Assembly: GCA_016779995.1 (NCBI GenBank)
Contig: JADHMO010000001.1
Location: 138,638-202,637 of the forward strand
DNA: 64,000 nt
Direction: 5' to 3'
Source: Flavobacteriales bacterium
Lineage (GTDB): Bacteria > Bacteroidota > Bacteroidia > Flavobacteriales > UBA7312
The position numbers were made by a program, and so were the translations under genes. Shown here piece by piece: positions 33,901 to 42,082 of the stretch. Numbering within the stretch: position 1 is the stretch's first letter; each line of letters begins with the position of its first letter. Below the pieces are notes generated by a model, which saw nothing but the letters and a program-made list of their open reading frames with translations, made no database searches and was not told where the DNA came from.

Positions 33901-35984
33901 AAAAAGCTATTGAAGTATTCCCTTCTCCAAATGCAAGTTTTACGGCATCTGAATACGTGGGCTGTTCTCCTATCTATGTAGATTTTACTAATAACTCTAC
34001 TAATGCTCAGGAATATATGTGGGATTTCGGAGATGGAAACAGTTCTGATATGTTAAATACTAATAACTATGAATACACTAATTTAAGTACAATCGATTTT
34101 AGCTATAGTGTAAAGCTGATAGCCAAGAATCAATACAACTGTCTAGATAGTGTAAATCAAAACATTGTCGTATATCCTCAAGTAAAAGCTGATTTTGTAA
34201 GCGATTCCATTGGTTGCTCTCCTTTAGAAATTGACTTTTACAATTTATCTATTGGTCAAGATTGTTTTTGGGATTTTGGAGATGGTAGCATTTCTAATAG
34301 TTCGAATAATCAAAGTCATACCTACACCAATACAGGAATTAACCAAACCAGTTATTTAGCTAAATTAAATGTTCAAAATGATTATGGCTGTTCAGATAGT
34401 ATTCATAAAGAAATTACAGTTTTAGCACAACCAAACGCTCAATTTTCTGTTTCAGAAAACAACGGTTGTCACCCATTAGAAATTACTATAAATAATACCT
34501 CAACCGATGGAGACAATTACATTTTTGATATGGGTGATGGCAATACGATTAACTCAAACTCGATGACAATAAATTACAATTATGAAAATACAACTCAAGA
34601 GGTTCAAAATTATACCATCAGCTTAATCTCCTATATCAATCAACTATGTACAGACACTTCAAAAACGACAGTAAGTGTATATCCCAAAGTATTTTCCAAT
34701 TACGTATCTGACACAGTAGGATGCAGTCCATTAGACGTACAATTTTATAATCTATCCATAGGTGCTAACAATTCTATTTGGGATTTTGGAAATGGACAAA
34801 CAGATAACGCTGATGAAATCGCCCATGCGCAATACACGAATACTAGCAGTGAAACTCAAATTTTTAATACACAACTCATCTCATCTTCTGAATACGGTTG
34901 TGCCGACACTTCATTTAGGAATATTTATGTATTTCCAACACCACTAGTAAATTTTACTGCTAGTCCCTCTAGCCAAATGCTTCCAAATTCGACTGTTGAA
35001 ATTACTAATAACTCAAGCTCTGGAAATTGGGCTTACCTATGGGACTTTGGCGACAATAACCAATCCGATTTGGAAAACCCAAGCCCTCACACCTACTCTA
35101 CTTTTGGTAATTATCCAATCAAATTAGTCATGTATAATGAGTTCTCTTGCTCGGATTCAGCAACTGTATGGATAGAAATATTACCCAATACCCCTATTGC
35201 AGATTTTAGTATTGACGAACAGGGCTGTGCACCATTATTGGTGAATTTCACTAATAATTCTCAAAATGCCACATCATTCAATTGGGATTTTGGAGATGGC
35301 ACATACTCAAATATTGAAAACCCAAACAAAGTATATCATCAAGATGGAATTTATAGTGTTTCTTTAACTGTATTTAACGAATCTGGTTCTCATTCGATTA
35401 CTAGAACCAACAGTATAGAAGTATTTAAAAATCCAATATCACAATTTTTAGTTAATGACGATTATATTCGAGAGCTAGGTGTGGAATTAATTACCACAAA
35501 TCAATCGCAATTTGCCAACACTTATCATTGGGATTTTGGAGATTCTTTTACTTCTACAAAAAATAATCCTTCACATTATTATGAGAATAATGGAATTTAT
35601 ACGGTTACACTAATAGCATACAACGATGCTTGTAGTGATACGAGTATGAAGAATATTACTATTGCTAATAATGAAGGAGGTCATATCATCATTCCTAATT
35701 CCTTCACACCTAATTCAAACAATATAAATGATGGTGATTTCAAAACAGATAATGGAGTAAATGATATATTTTACCCCGTAATTTTAGGAGCAAAAAGTTA
35801 TACACTAGATATTTATAATAGATGGGGTGAGCATCTTTTTCATACTGACAATTTATTAAAAGGTTGGAATGGTTATTTCAAAGAGGAATTATGCCAACAA
35901 GATGTTTATGTTTACAAAATACATGTAGTATTCCATAACAACACCGAAGAAAAATTAGTTGGACACCTAACCTTAATTCGCTAA
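30960..35984 (+). CDS. Giant PKD-repeat surface protein with T9SS type B sorting domain
   Basis: 1674 residues. A signal peptide (ILIFLFIFSITQFSYSQ) is followed by about 17 PKD-like beta-sandwich units of about 85-95 residues. Most carry W(N/D)FGDG-like loops, for example WNFGDG, YMWDFGDG, CFWDFGDG and FNWDFGDG. Each unit usually begins with GC(S/N)PL and ends near a GC.DS motif, so two cysteines per unit probably form disulfides. The C terminus is the gliding-motility domain (IPNSFTPNSNNINDGDF, LDIYNRWGEHLFHTD, GWNGYFKEELCQQDVYVYKI). A long extracellular stalk or adhesin role is inferred. The units are diverged at DNA level, so this is an old array. Confidence 0.88.
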   Translation: MAMKTRILIFLFIFSITQFSYSQCPQFYDFDGNLSSTPEWIVCDGNDFILSLQSNEDIGNYSIDWGDDSPQSSGTSWLANTPVEHTYSQAVATYTVTINLTDIPCVVLGEVTMEEPTNASIQIPFGGLTSTCAPGSLDFINSSTDVSENTTFIWDFFDGTANETYDHTNVGQLISHLYEEGSINCATQVTLTAENKCNTLQGGPSLATFTPLRIWDIDKASISANKTLLCYPDVSVSFQNTTERNCYAQGNVSQRYEYWNLGDYWGLGYDSIINWRPWPPALEVNVDYPDVGVYEVMLIDSSYCGLDTATLSINIVNPPIAGISANKDTICVGESITFYNQSTGYATSYIWNFGDGSSWTQVWNGNVTRAFYSPGDYEVLLIPQLTGGICRDTATVKIHVSDVPNANFSFDNNNGCDSMYVQINNLSSNDVIQWNWDFGNGNTDNSSSPPLQHYSSSGSCNVTLNVLNSSGCTNSLSKIINLYQTPTPNFEPTSVCVNEQSQFNDLSVSQANDTINSWTWQFGDGGTSSLKNPTHIYANSGDYDVILEVSTAHCQNKDTISVTVESIPTADFSADINSGCSPLDIVFTNNSSNNSIQFYWNFSDGNFSNLENPTHQFLNNTALDSIYSISLTVSTLAGCKDSTSKSITVLSIPIASFVNNAVLDCAPLEVNFSNTSQYAINYNWNFGDGTPLDTNTHTSHTFSNLNLLIETFDVQLIASNPNGCKDTASQNIIVYPEPQFTFSSIPASGCSPLEVNFPSVNGAVEYNWNFGDGNLSNSSTPTHTFENNSINSQNFLVSLVATSPFGCKDSSTQQISVNPNPTANFVSSEYTSCSPLNTTLTNNSTNATIYEWNIGDSTFYNTNSTFNIDINNTASYSQNYEVKLIATNNYECKDSLSQNIIVYPKVSAEFTSDTTGCNPLNVSFINNSVGASEFLWDFDNGISNSNANNQNHLYINNTSDVVTFYPSLMVESVFGCKDSIQKAIEVFPSPNASFTASEYVGCSPIYVDFTNNSTNAQEYMWDFGDGNSSDMLNTNNYEYTNLSTIDFSYSVKLIAKNQYNCLDSVNQNIVVYPQVKADFVSDSIGCSPLEIDFYNLSIGQDCFWDFGDGSISNSSNNQSHTYTNTGINQTSYLAKLNVQNDYGCSDSIHKEITVLAQPNAQFSVSENNGCHPLEITINNTSTDGDNYIFDMGDGNTINSNSMTINYNYENTTQEVQNYTISLISYINQLCTDTSKTTVSVYPKVFSNYVSDTVGCSPLDVQFYNLSIGANNSIWDFGNGQTDNADEIAHAQYTNTSSETQIFNTQLISSSEYGCADTSFRNIYVFPTPLVNFTASPSSQMLPNSTVEITNNSSSGNWAYLWDFGDNNQSDLENPSPHTYSTFGNYPIKLVMYNEFSCSDSATVWIEILPNTPIADFSIDEQGCAPLLVNFTNNSQNATSFNWDFGDGTYSNIENPNKVYHQDGIYSVSLTVFNESGSHSITRTNSIEVFKNPISQFLVNDDYIRELGVELITTNQSQFANTYHWDFGDSFTSTKNNPSHYYENNGIYTVTLIAYNDACSDTSMKNITIANNEGGHIIIPNSFTPNSNNINDGDFKTDNGVNDIFYPVILGAKSYTLDIYNRWGEHLFHTDNLLKGWNGYFKEELCQQDVYVYKIHVVFHNNTEEKLVGHLTLIR

Positions 35985-36066
35985 AAATAACAAGTGTTAA
36001 TTTCTTTGTTCAAAAACTTATCTGAATAAAATTTGAATCTCAAAACTTTAAACTTATCTTTATAAT

Positions 36067-37467
36067 ATGTTTGAAGACGGATTGAATTCACAAGAAGAAA
36101 GCAAAATTAATCACTTAATAAATAGGTTTAACGAAATGTTAGAGTCAGGTCAGTATTCTTACTTTGACTCTCACGAAATCGAAAAGATAATTGATTATTT
36201 TATTGAGAATGTTAATTTAGCTAAAATTAAAGAGGCTTTTTATCTCTATGAAAAATTATATCCCTTTTCATCACAATTAAAAATAAAAAAAGCTCAGACT
36301 TTATTGTATTTTGATAAGGCTTCCGATGCCTATGAAATTTTGAAGGAAGTGCCTTCAGTAAATGATGAAGAATATCTATTTACCCTTGCCACTATTTACA
36401 GTAAATTGGATAAAAACAAAAAGGCTATATCGATATTTGAAGAATTATTAAACCTCAATAACAACAATGAGGAGATCCTTTCTAATTTGGCTAATGAGTA
36501 TCAAAAAATTGAAAATTACTCCAAATCAGCAGATATGCTTGAAAGATTACTCCTTTTAAATAATTACAATGAAATCAATTGGTATTCGTACATCATTACT
36601 TGTGAAATATCAAATAACTCAAACCGTTCATTGTCCTTTATCAAAAACTATATAAAATCAAAACCATACGACCATGAAGCTTGGTTTTATCTAGGAATAA
36701 TTTACCAAAGATTGGATAATCATTTGGACGCCATAGAATCATTTGATTATAGTATATGTATAAAAGAGGATTATATAAGCGCCTACAACAATAAAGCAGA
36801 GTCATTATCTGAACTCGGATATTACCAAAAAGCTATAGATTGCTGTAAAGAGACTTTTAAATACGAGGATCCTGATGCCATAATGTATTTTGATATTGGT
36901 GAATTGTATGAGAAAATGGATAATCTAATTAAGGCTAAATCATACTTTTTTAAATGCATAAGAAAAGACGAGAATTTTGCTGAAGCATGGTATTCCCTAG
37001 CTCTAATTTTAGATTTGCAAGACTTAACCTTAGAAGCCTCTTATCATATTAAAAAGGCAATAGACATAAATTCTTCAAATGTTGACTACCTATTTACTTA
37101 TGCCCAAATCAATGAAAAAATAGGCTTTATTAAAGAAGCTGAAATAGCTTACAGAAAAGTTTTAGAACTTGATGAATTAGATTCAGAATCATGGTTGAAC
37201 TACTCTCATTTACTTCACAAAAACGAATCTACTATTGAAGCTATCGAGGTTCTAAAAAAAGGATTGAAATTAAATCCTAAAAATGCCGAGTTATCATATA
37301 GGTTGTCTGCCTATCTTTTTCATTCTGGCAGTGAAAATCAAGCTTTATCAATCTTCGAAAAAGCACTATCCATTGACTATGATTTACATGAAGAATTTTT
37401 TCAATACTTTCCTAGTATAAAAGATAATAAAAATCTACTACATTTGCTGCTTGAATACAAAAAATAA
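36067..37467 (+). CDS. Tetratricopeptide-repeat protein
   Basis: 466 residues with no signal peptide or membrane helix. About eleven TPR units fill it, for example YLFTLATIYSKLDKNKKAISIF, AWFYLGIIYQRLDNHLDAIESF, YFDIGELYEKMDNLIKAKSYF and SYRLSAYLFHSGSENQALSIFEKAL. It is a cytoplasmic scaffold of the kind conserved in Bacteroidota, often found next to the ComA-like gene. Partners are unknown. The downstream gene begins seven bases after its stop. Confidence 0.85.
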   Translation: MFEDGLNSQEESKINHLINRFNEMLESGQYSYFDSHEIEKIIDYFIENVNLAKIKEAFYLYEKLYPFSSQLKIKKAQTLLYFDKASDAYEILKEVPSVNDEEYLFTLATIYSKLDKNKKAISIFEELLNLNNNNEEILSNLANEYQKIENYSKSADMLERLLLLNNYNEINWYSYIITCEISNNSNRSLSFIKNYIKSKPYDHEAWFYLGIIYQRLDNHLDAIESFDYSICIKEDYISAYNNKAESLSELGYYQKAIDCCKETFKYEDPDAIMYFDIGELYEKMDNLIKAKSYFFKCIRKDENFAEAWYSLALILDLQDLTLEASYHIKKAIDINSSNVDYLFTYAQINEKIGFIKEAEIAYRKVLELDELDSESWLNYSHLLHKNESTIEAIEVLKKGLKLNPKNAELSYRLSAYLFHSGSENQALSIFEKALSIDYDLHEEFFQYFPSIKDNKNLLHLLLEYKK

Positions 37468-37474
37468 ATTACCT

Positions 37475-38233
37475 ATGAATTTCGACTTACCTTACTTGCC
37501 ACAAAGAGCATCTAAGCCTCGTACAAATGGTCTTACTATGATGATGGATAAAGGCCTGAGTATTCGACAAGTAGAAGATTTTATAGAAACTGCTGGTGAG
37601 CTCACAGATATGGTTAAGTTCGGTTTTGGAACATCTATTATTTCACCAAACCTTGCTGAAAAGATTAAGCTTTATCAAAGCGCAAATATTGACGTATATC
37701 TAGGAGGAACACTTTTTGAAGCCTTTATTGCTAGAAATAAATTTGATGATTATCAAAGAATACTTGATAAATACAACATCAATACCGTTGAAGTTTCTGA
37801 TGGTTCTATAGAAATATCGCACACCGATAAGTGTAAATATATTTCAGAACTCAACAAAAATTTTAAAGTTCTTTCAGAGGTTGGCTCAAAAGATGCCAAC
37901 AAATTAATTCCACCTTACAAATGGATAGAATTGATGCAAAAAGAACTTGATGCTGGTTCATGGAAAGTTATTGCCGAAGCTCGTGAAGGGGGCAATGTTG
38001 GTATATTCAGAGGAAGTGGTGAAGTACGTTCTGATTTGATTGAAGAAATATTAACAAAAATTGATTACGATCAAATTATTTGGGAATCACCACAAAAAAC
38101 TCAGCAAGTATGGTTTATTAAATTGATGGGTTCTAACGTAAACCTTGGAAATATCGCTTTTAACGAAGTTATTCCTTTAGAGTGCCTAAGACTAGGCTTA
38201 AGAGGAGATACTTTCTTCGACCATCTTCCATAA
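37475..38233 (+). CDS. Phosphosulfolactate synthase (ComA-like)
   Basis: 252 residues from the ATG at 37475; an upstream TTG at 37451 would overlap the TPR gene. Family features are RASKPRTNGLTMMMDKGL, DMVKFGFGTS, VYLGGTLFEAF, VEVSDGSIEI, VIAEAREGGNVGIF and RLGLRGDTFF. ComA of methanogens adds sulfite to phosphoenolpyruvate to make (R)-phosphosulfolactate, the first step to coenzyme M. Bacteroidota do not make coenzyme M, so the product here probably feeds another sulfonate. A link to sulfonolipids is speculative. It is followed by rhodanese and DUF368 genes. Confidence 0.85.
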   Translation: MNFDLPYLPQRASKPRTNGLTMMMDKGLSIRQVEDFIETAGELTDMVKFGFGTSIISPNLAEKIKLYQSANIDVYLGGTLFEAFIARNKFDDYQRILDKYNINTVEVSDGSIEISHTDKCKYISELNKNFKVLSEVGSKDANKLIPPYKWIELMQKELDAGSWKVIAEAREGGNVGIFRGSGEVRSDLIEEILTKIDYDQIIWESPQKTQQVWFIKLMGSNVNLGNIAFNEVIPLECLRLGLRGDTFFDHLP

Positions 38234-38246
38234 TAGTATTACAACA

Positions 38247-38543
38247 ATGACAGTTCAAGAGCTCAAGCGTTTAATAGATGGAAATGAAAACATTACCATT
38301 ATTGACATCAGAGAATCTTATGAGTGTGAAGATGGTGCTATTTGTGAGCTAAACATTCCACTAGCACAATTTTTGAGTAGAATTAATGAGATACCTAAGG
38401 ATAAACCAGTAGTGCTATATTGTAACAGTGGAAAAAGAAGTCGTTCATTAAAATATATGATTGAAAAACTTCACTTCTTGAATAACCTCAATCATCTAGA
38501 AGGTGGTTTTCAAAAATGGCAAGAAGAAGTCATAACACTGTAA
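38247..38543 (+). CDS. Single-domain rhodanese-like protein
   Basis: 98 residues. The fold is read from IIDIRESYECEDGAI (CH2A-like), the active-site loop CNSGKRS with the catalytic cysteine, and HLEGGFQKWQ. It would carry sulfane sulfur as a persulfide. The position between the ComA-like and DUF368 genes is 13 bases after the former and 2 bases before the latter, suggesting co-transcription. The sulfur acceptor is unknown. Confidence 0.92.
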   Translation: MTVQELKRLIDGNENITIIDIRESYECEDGAICELNIPLAQFLSRINEIPKDKPVVLYCNSGKRSRSLKYMIEKLHFLNNLNHLEGGFQKWQEEVITL

Positions 38544-38545
38544 TT

Positions 38546-39523
38546 ATGAAAACGTTTTTTACACGATTATTTAAAGGTGTTGCAATGGGTGCTGCAAATG
38601 TAATACCCGGAGTTTCAGGCGGTACAATAGCTCTTATAACGAACATCTATGAAGAATTAATTGACTCTCTTAAATCCTTCAACTTAAACGCATTAAAACT
38701 CATTTTCAAAGGTCAATTCAAAACACTATACAGTCAGTTAAACTTAAATTTTCTGATACCTATTATGTTAGGTATAGTGTTAAGCATTTTAAGTTTAGCT
38801 AAATTATTTGATTACCTTTTAGTAGAATATCCTGCACATACTTGGGCATATTTTTTTGGCTTAGTGTTAGCCTCTGTTTACTATGTAGGGCTAAAAGTCA
38901 AACATTGGGATTGGAAAATAATAGCTATACTAATAATAGGTACTTTAGTCGCTTTAACAGTTTCTTTTGTATCTCCATCTCCTACTGAAAACACTTCTTA
39001 TTTCTACATTTTCATTTGTGGATTAATTGGAATATGCGGTATGATACTACCAGGTTTATCGGGTTCTTATATTTTGATGTTGATGGGAAATTATCATCTA
39101 TTGATGGTAAAATCTATTAATAGTATTTCAGAACTTGCTCAAGCACTACTAAGTGGTAACCTTTCTGCTTTTTTATCGAGTTCAGAATTCGATTTACTGA
39201 TTTACTTCTTGATATTCCTTATTGGGTCTGTGGTAGGTTTAATTACCTTTTCAAATGTTATTTCTTGGATATTTAATAAATATCATGATGGTACACTAGC
39301 ACTTCTTACTGGATTTGTTTTTGGATCATTAAGTATAATATGGCCATGGAAAAAAGAAATTTTCAGCAGTGAAATAATTGACAGACACGGCGAGCCTCTA
39401 CTTATAGGTTACGAACGCTTTTTGCCAGAGGTATGGGGAGTAAATGAGCTTTTTGTAGTTGTAATGATGCTTATTGGAGTACTTTCAATAGTACTTGTAG
39501 AATATTTAGCTAAACAGGAATAA
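38546..39523 (+). CDS. DUF368 membrane protein (PopT-like polyprenyl-phosphate flippase family)
   Basis: 325 residues with 8-10 hydrophobic segments. The family signature GVAMGAANVIPGVSGGTIALI near the N terminus is repeated in inverted-topology form as GICGMILPGLSGSYILMLMG. Proteins of this family have been shown to recycle undecaprenyl phosphate across the cytoplasmic membrane. The start ATG at 38546 lies two bases after the rhodanese stop; an ATG at 38516 would overlap that gene. Function in this organism is inferred from the family. Confidence 0.85.
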   Translation: MKTFFTRLFKGVAMGAANVIPGVSGGTIALITNIYEELIDSLKSFNLNALKLIFKGQFKTLYSQLNLNFLIPIMLGIVLSILSLAKLFDYLLVEYPAHTWAYFFGLVLASVYYVGLKVKHWDWKIIAILIIGTLVALTVSFVSPSPTENTSYFYIFICGLIGICGMILPGLSGSYILMLMGNYHLLMVKSINSISELAQALLSGNLSAFLSSSEFDLLIYFLIFLIGSVVGLITFSNVISWIFNKYHDGTLALLTGFVFGSLSIIWPWKKEIFSSEIIDRHGEPLLIGYERFLPEVWGVNELFVVVMMLIGVLSIVLVEYLAKQE

Positions 39524-40257
39524 TGAAATCCTTTGGACTTATTGGATACCCTCTAGAACATTCTTTTTCAAAATCCTATTTTGAAAATAAATTTTTAAAT
39601 GAAAACATAAAAGATGTTGAGTATCTAAATATAGAATGTCAAGATTTAGATGAATTAGTCAATTCAAAAAAATTGTTACGATTAGATGGCTTTAACGTTA
39701 CTATTCCACATAAAGAAACTATTATTAACTATTTAGATGAATTAAGTCCTGAGGCTCAAGTTATTGGGGCAGTAAATTGTGTAAAAAATAATGGAGGTAA
39801 GCTAGTAGGATACAATACAGACTATTTAGGCTTTTTAAACTCTCTTGAACCTATTTTAAAACCTCATCATAAAAGTGCATTATTACTAGGGAATGGCGGA
39901 GCTACAAAAGCTATTATTTTCGCTTTAAAAAAGCTAAATATTACATTTCAAATAGTTTCTAGAAATTCTTCATTTGATTATGCTGACGTAGATAAAAAGT
40001 GCGTAGAAAAACACCAAATAATTATTAATTGTACGCCATTAGGAACATTTCCTAAAATCGATAGTTTTCCAGAGATACCCTATCAATTTTTGTCAGAAAA
40101 ACATATTCTCTATGATTTAGTTTACAATCCAGAAATAAGCCGTTTTCTTTCTTTTGGAAAAGAGAAAAATTGCACAGTTAAAAATGGAATGGAAATGCTA
40201 ACTATTCAAGCAGAACAAGCATGGAACATTTGGAAAAGTAAAAAATACACTTATTAA
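39523..40257 (+). CDS. aroE: Shikimate dehydrogenase
   Basis: 244 residues. It reduces 3-dehydroshikimate with NADPH. Substrate-binding motif GYPLEHSFSK, catalytic Lys in FNVTIPHKETII, the NADP-binding loop LLLGNGGATKAI, and INCTPLGTFP are seen. The ATG overlaps the DUF368 stop by one base (TAATG). It is slightly shorter than proteobacterial AroE, normal for Bacteroidota. Confidence 0.93.
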   Translation: MKSFGLIGYPLEHSFSKSYFENKFLNENIKDVEYLNIECQDLDELVNSKKLLRLDGFNVTIPHKETIINYLDELSPEAQVIGAVNCVKNNGGKLVGYNTDYLGFLNSLEPILKPHHKSALLLGNGGATKAIIFALKKLNITFQIVSRNSSFDYADVDKKCVEKHQIIINCTPLGTFPKIDSFPEIPYQFLSEKHILYDLVYNPEISRFLSFGKEKNCTVKNGMEMLTIQAEQAWNIWKSKKYTY

Positions 40258-40269
40258 TATTTTTAATGT

Positions 40270-40277
40270 TAAATTTG
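40270..40277 (+). promoter_or_regulatory. -7 box before the DUF349 gene (TAAATTTG)
   Basis: Exact TAnnTTTG 23 bases before the ATG at 40301. It may start a separate transcript for DUF349-uvrB. Confidence 0.45.
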
Positions 40278-40300
40278 CATAAATCTAATCTATTGACAAG

Positions 40301-42082
40301 ATGATCCAAGATTCAAACGAGGATAAAAAAGAAATCGTTAACCAAGAGTTAACCAATAAAAATACTGTCATTGAAATTGACTATAACTCATTTACGCCTC
40401 AAGAATTACAGCAACAAGTATCTGAACTAATTACAACTGAAAATATATATTCAGTTGCTAAAAGTATTGATGCAATCAAAGCCGTGTTTTATAAAAAAAT
40501 AAATGCTGAAAAAGAAATCCACAAAGAAGAGTATTTAAAAAACGAAGGCCTTGAAGAAGAGTATAAATTTGTCCACCCACTAGAGAAAGATTTTAAAAAG
40601 CTCTTTAGCGAATTTCGTAAAAAGAAAGCCGATTATAGAGAGAAAATAGAGTTAGACTTTGCCAAAAACCTCAAGATAAAAACTCAAATCATAAAGGATA
40701 TAGAAAGTATTATTAGTGATGAAGAAACCATCAAAGAGACATTTGAAAAGTTTAGAGCATTACAAGATAAGTGGAAAGCTACAGGTGAAGTAGGTATTGG
40801 ATTCAGGAACGATATATGGAAATCATACCACCATCAGGTTGAAAAATTCTATGATTTTATTAAAATTAATAATGACTTACGTGATTTAGATTTTGATAGA
40901 AACCTTAAACAAAAAACTAGCTTATGTGAACAGGCTGAAGCCTTAATGGAAGAAAAATCTATTAATAAGGTACACGCTGAATTGCAAGTTCTTCATGAAA
41001 AATGGAAAGAAGTCGGACCAGTTAAAAGAGAGTTGAGGGAAGAAATATGGGAACGTTTTAAAGAAGCAACACATAAATTACACAAAAGACGAAACGAACA
41101 TTTCCTTGATTTAAAAGAAAAAGGAAAACAATCTTTTGAGAATAAATCTGCGATTTGTCAAAAAATTGCTACCCTCAGTGAAAGTGAAGTAAAATCTCAT
41201 AACGAATGGAATAAGTTAACTTCACAAGTACAAGAGTTAGAAGCTGAATGGAAGAAACAAGCTCCAATGAGTAAAGAAGAAAATAAAGCGGCTTGGAAAC
41301 TTCTAAGAGAAACTCTTTCTAATTTTTATGCTAAGAAAAACGAATTTTACAAAGAGAAAAAGCATGAAAATAAACATATCATACAAAATAAAGTTGTCTT
41401 GTGTGAAAAAGCCGAAGAATTAGTCAATTCAGAAGTCAGTTGGAAAGAGAAAACAGATAAGGTCAATAAACTTAATGAAGACTGGAAAAAAAGTGGCTAT
41501 CTGCCTAAATCTCAATCGGAAAAACTATGGAAGAGATTTAGAACAGCTATGGATAATTTCTATGATAGTAAAAAAAGCTTTTTCAAAGAACTAGACAAAG
41601 AAAAAGCTGACAACCTAGCTAAAAAAGAAAAATTCTTAAAAACAGTTCAAAAATTCAAGCTTTCTGAAGATAAAAAAGTAAACCTTAATGCTCTTGAAGA
41701 CTTTCAGAAAGAATGGCGTTCTCTTGGTGATATTTCTAGAGATAAAAACCAAATAGAAGATGATTTCAGGAAGTCCATAGATGATTTCTACAAGCAAATG
41801 AAAGTTGATAAGAAAGAACTCAATGATATTAAGTTCAACAACAAACTAGAAAATTTAAAAGCAAAATCGGATTCATTTGCAATAGATAAAGAAAAGCAAT
41901 TCATCAGAAATAAAATTAACGATTTACAAAAAGAAGTTAATCAATACGAAACCAACATCTCTTTCTTTGGTTCATCTAATGGTGCTGACAAACTCAAATC
42001 TCAAATAGAAAAGAAGATAGACAACGGAAAAGCTGAAATAGACTCACTAAAAGATAAACTAAAACAGCTTAACACCCTGTAA
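40301..42082 (+). CDS. DUF349-repeat coiled-coil protein
   Basis: 593 highly charged residues. At least five DUF349 units of about 70-75 residues can be read, each with LxxxWK.xG.v and LW.RF..A...FY-type signatures: DKWKATGEVGIGFRNDIWKSY, EKWKEVGPVKRELREEIWERF, AEWKKQAPMSKEENKAAWKLL, EDWKKSGYLPKSQSEKLWKRF and KEWRSLGDISRDKNQIEDDF (read in parts). The C terminus is a coiled coil. The family is typical of Bacteroidota and actinobacteria and has no firm function. Its TAA is directly followed by the uvrB ATG, so the two genes are likely co-transcribed. Confidence 0.88.
   Translation: MIQDSNEDKKEIVNQELTNKNTVIEIDYNSFTPQELQQQVSELITTENIYSVAKSIDAIKAVFYKKINAEKEIHKEEYLKNEGLEEEYKFVHPLEKDFKKLFSEFRKKKADYREKIELDFAKNLKIKTQIIKDIESIISDEETIKETFEKFRALQDKWKATGEVGIGFRNDIWKSYHHQVEKFYDFIKINNDLRDLDFDRNLKQKTSLCEQAEALMEEKSINKVHAELQVLHEKWKEVGPVKRELREEIWERFKEATHKLHKRRNEHFLDLKEKGKQSFENKSAICQKIATLSESEVKSHNEWNKLTSQVQELEAEWKKQAPMSKEENKAAWKLLRETLSNFYAKKNEFYKEKKHENKHIIQNKVVLCEKAEELVNSEVSWKEKTDKVNKLNEDWKKSGYLPKSQSEKLWKRFRTAMDNFYDSKKSFFKELDKEKADNLAKKEKFLKTVQKFKLSEDKKVNLNALEDFQKEWRSLGDISRDKNQIEDDFRKSIDDFYKQMKVDKKELNDIKFNNKLENLKAKSDSFAIDKEKQFIRNKINDLQKEVNQYETNISFFGSSNGADKLKSQIEKKIDNGKAEIDSLKDKLKQLNTL

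Noticed and set aside
30960-35984. Possible CRISPR or DNA tandem repeat in the PKD gene
   Set aside because: The repetition is at protein level only; DNA units are diverged and not separated by spacers.
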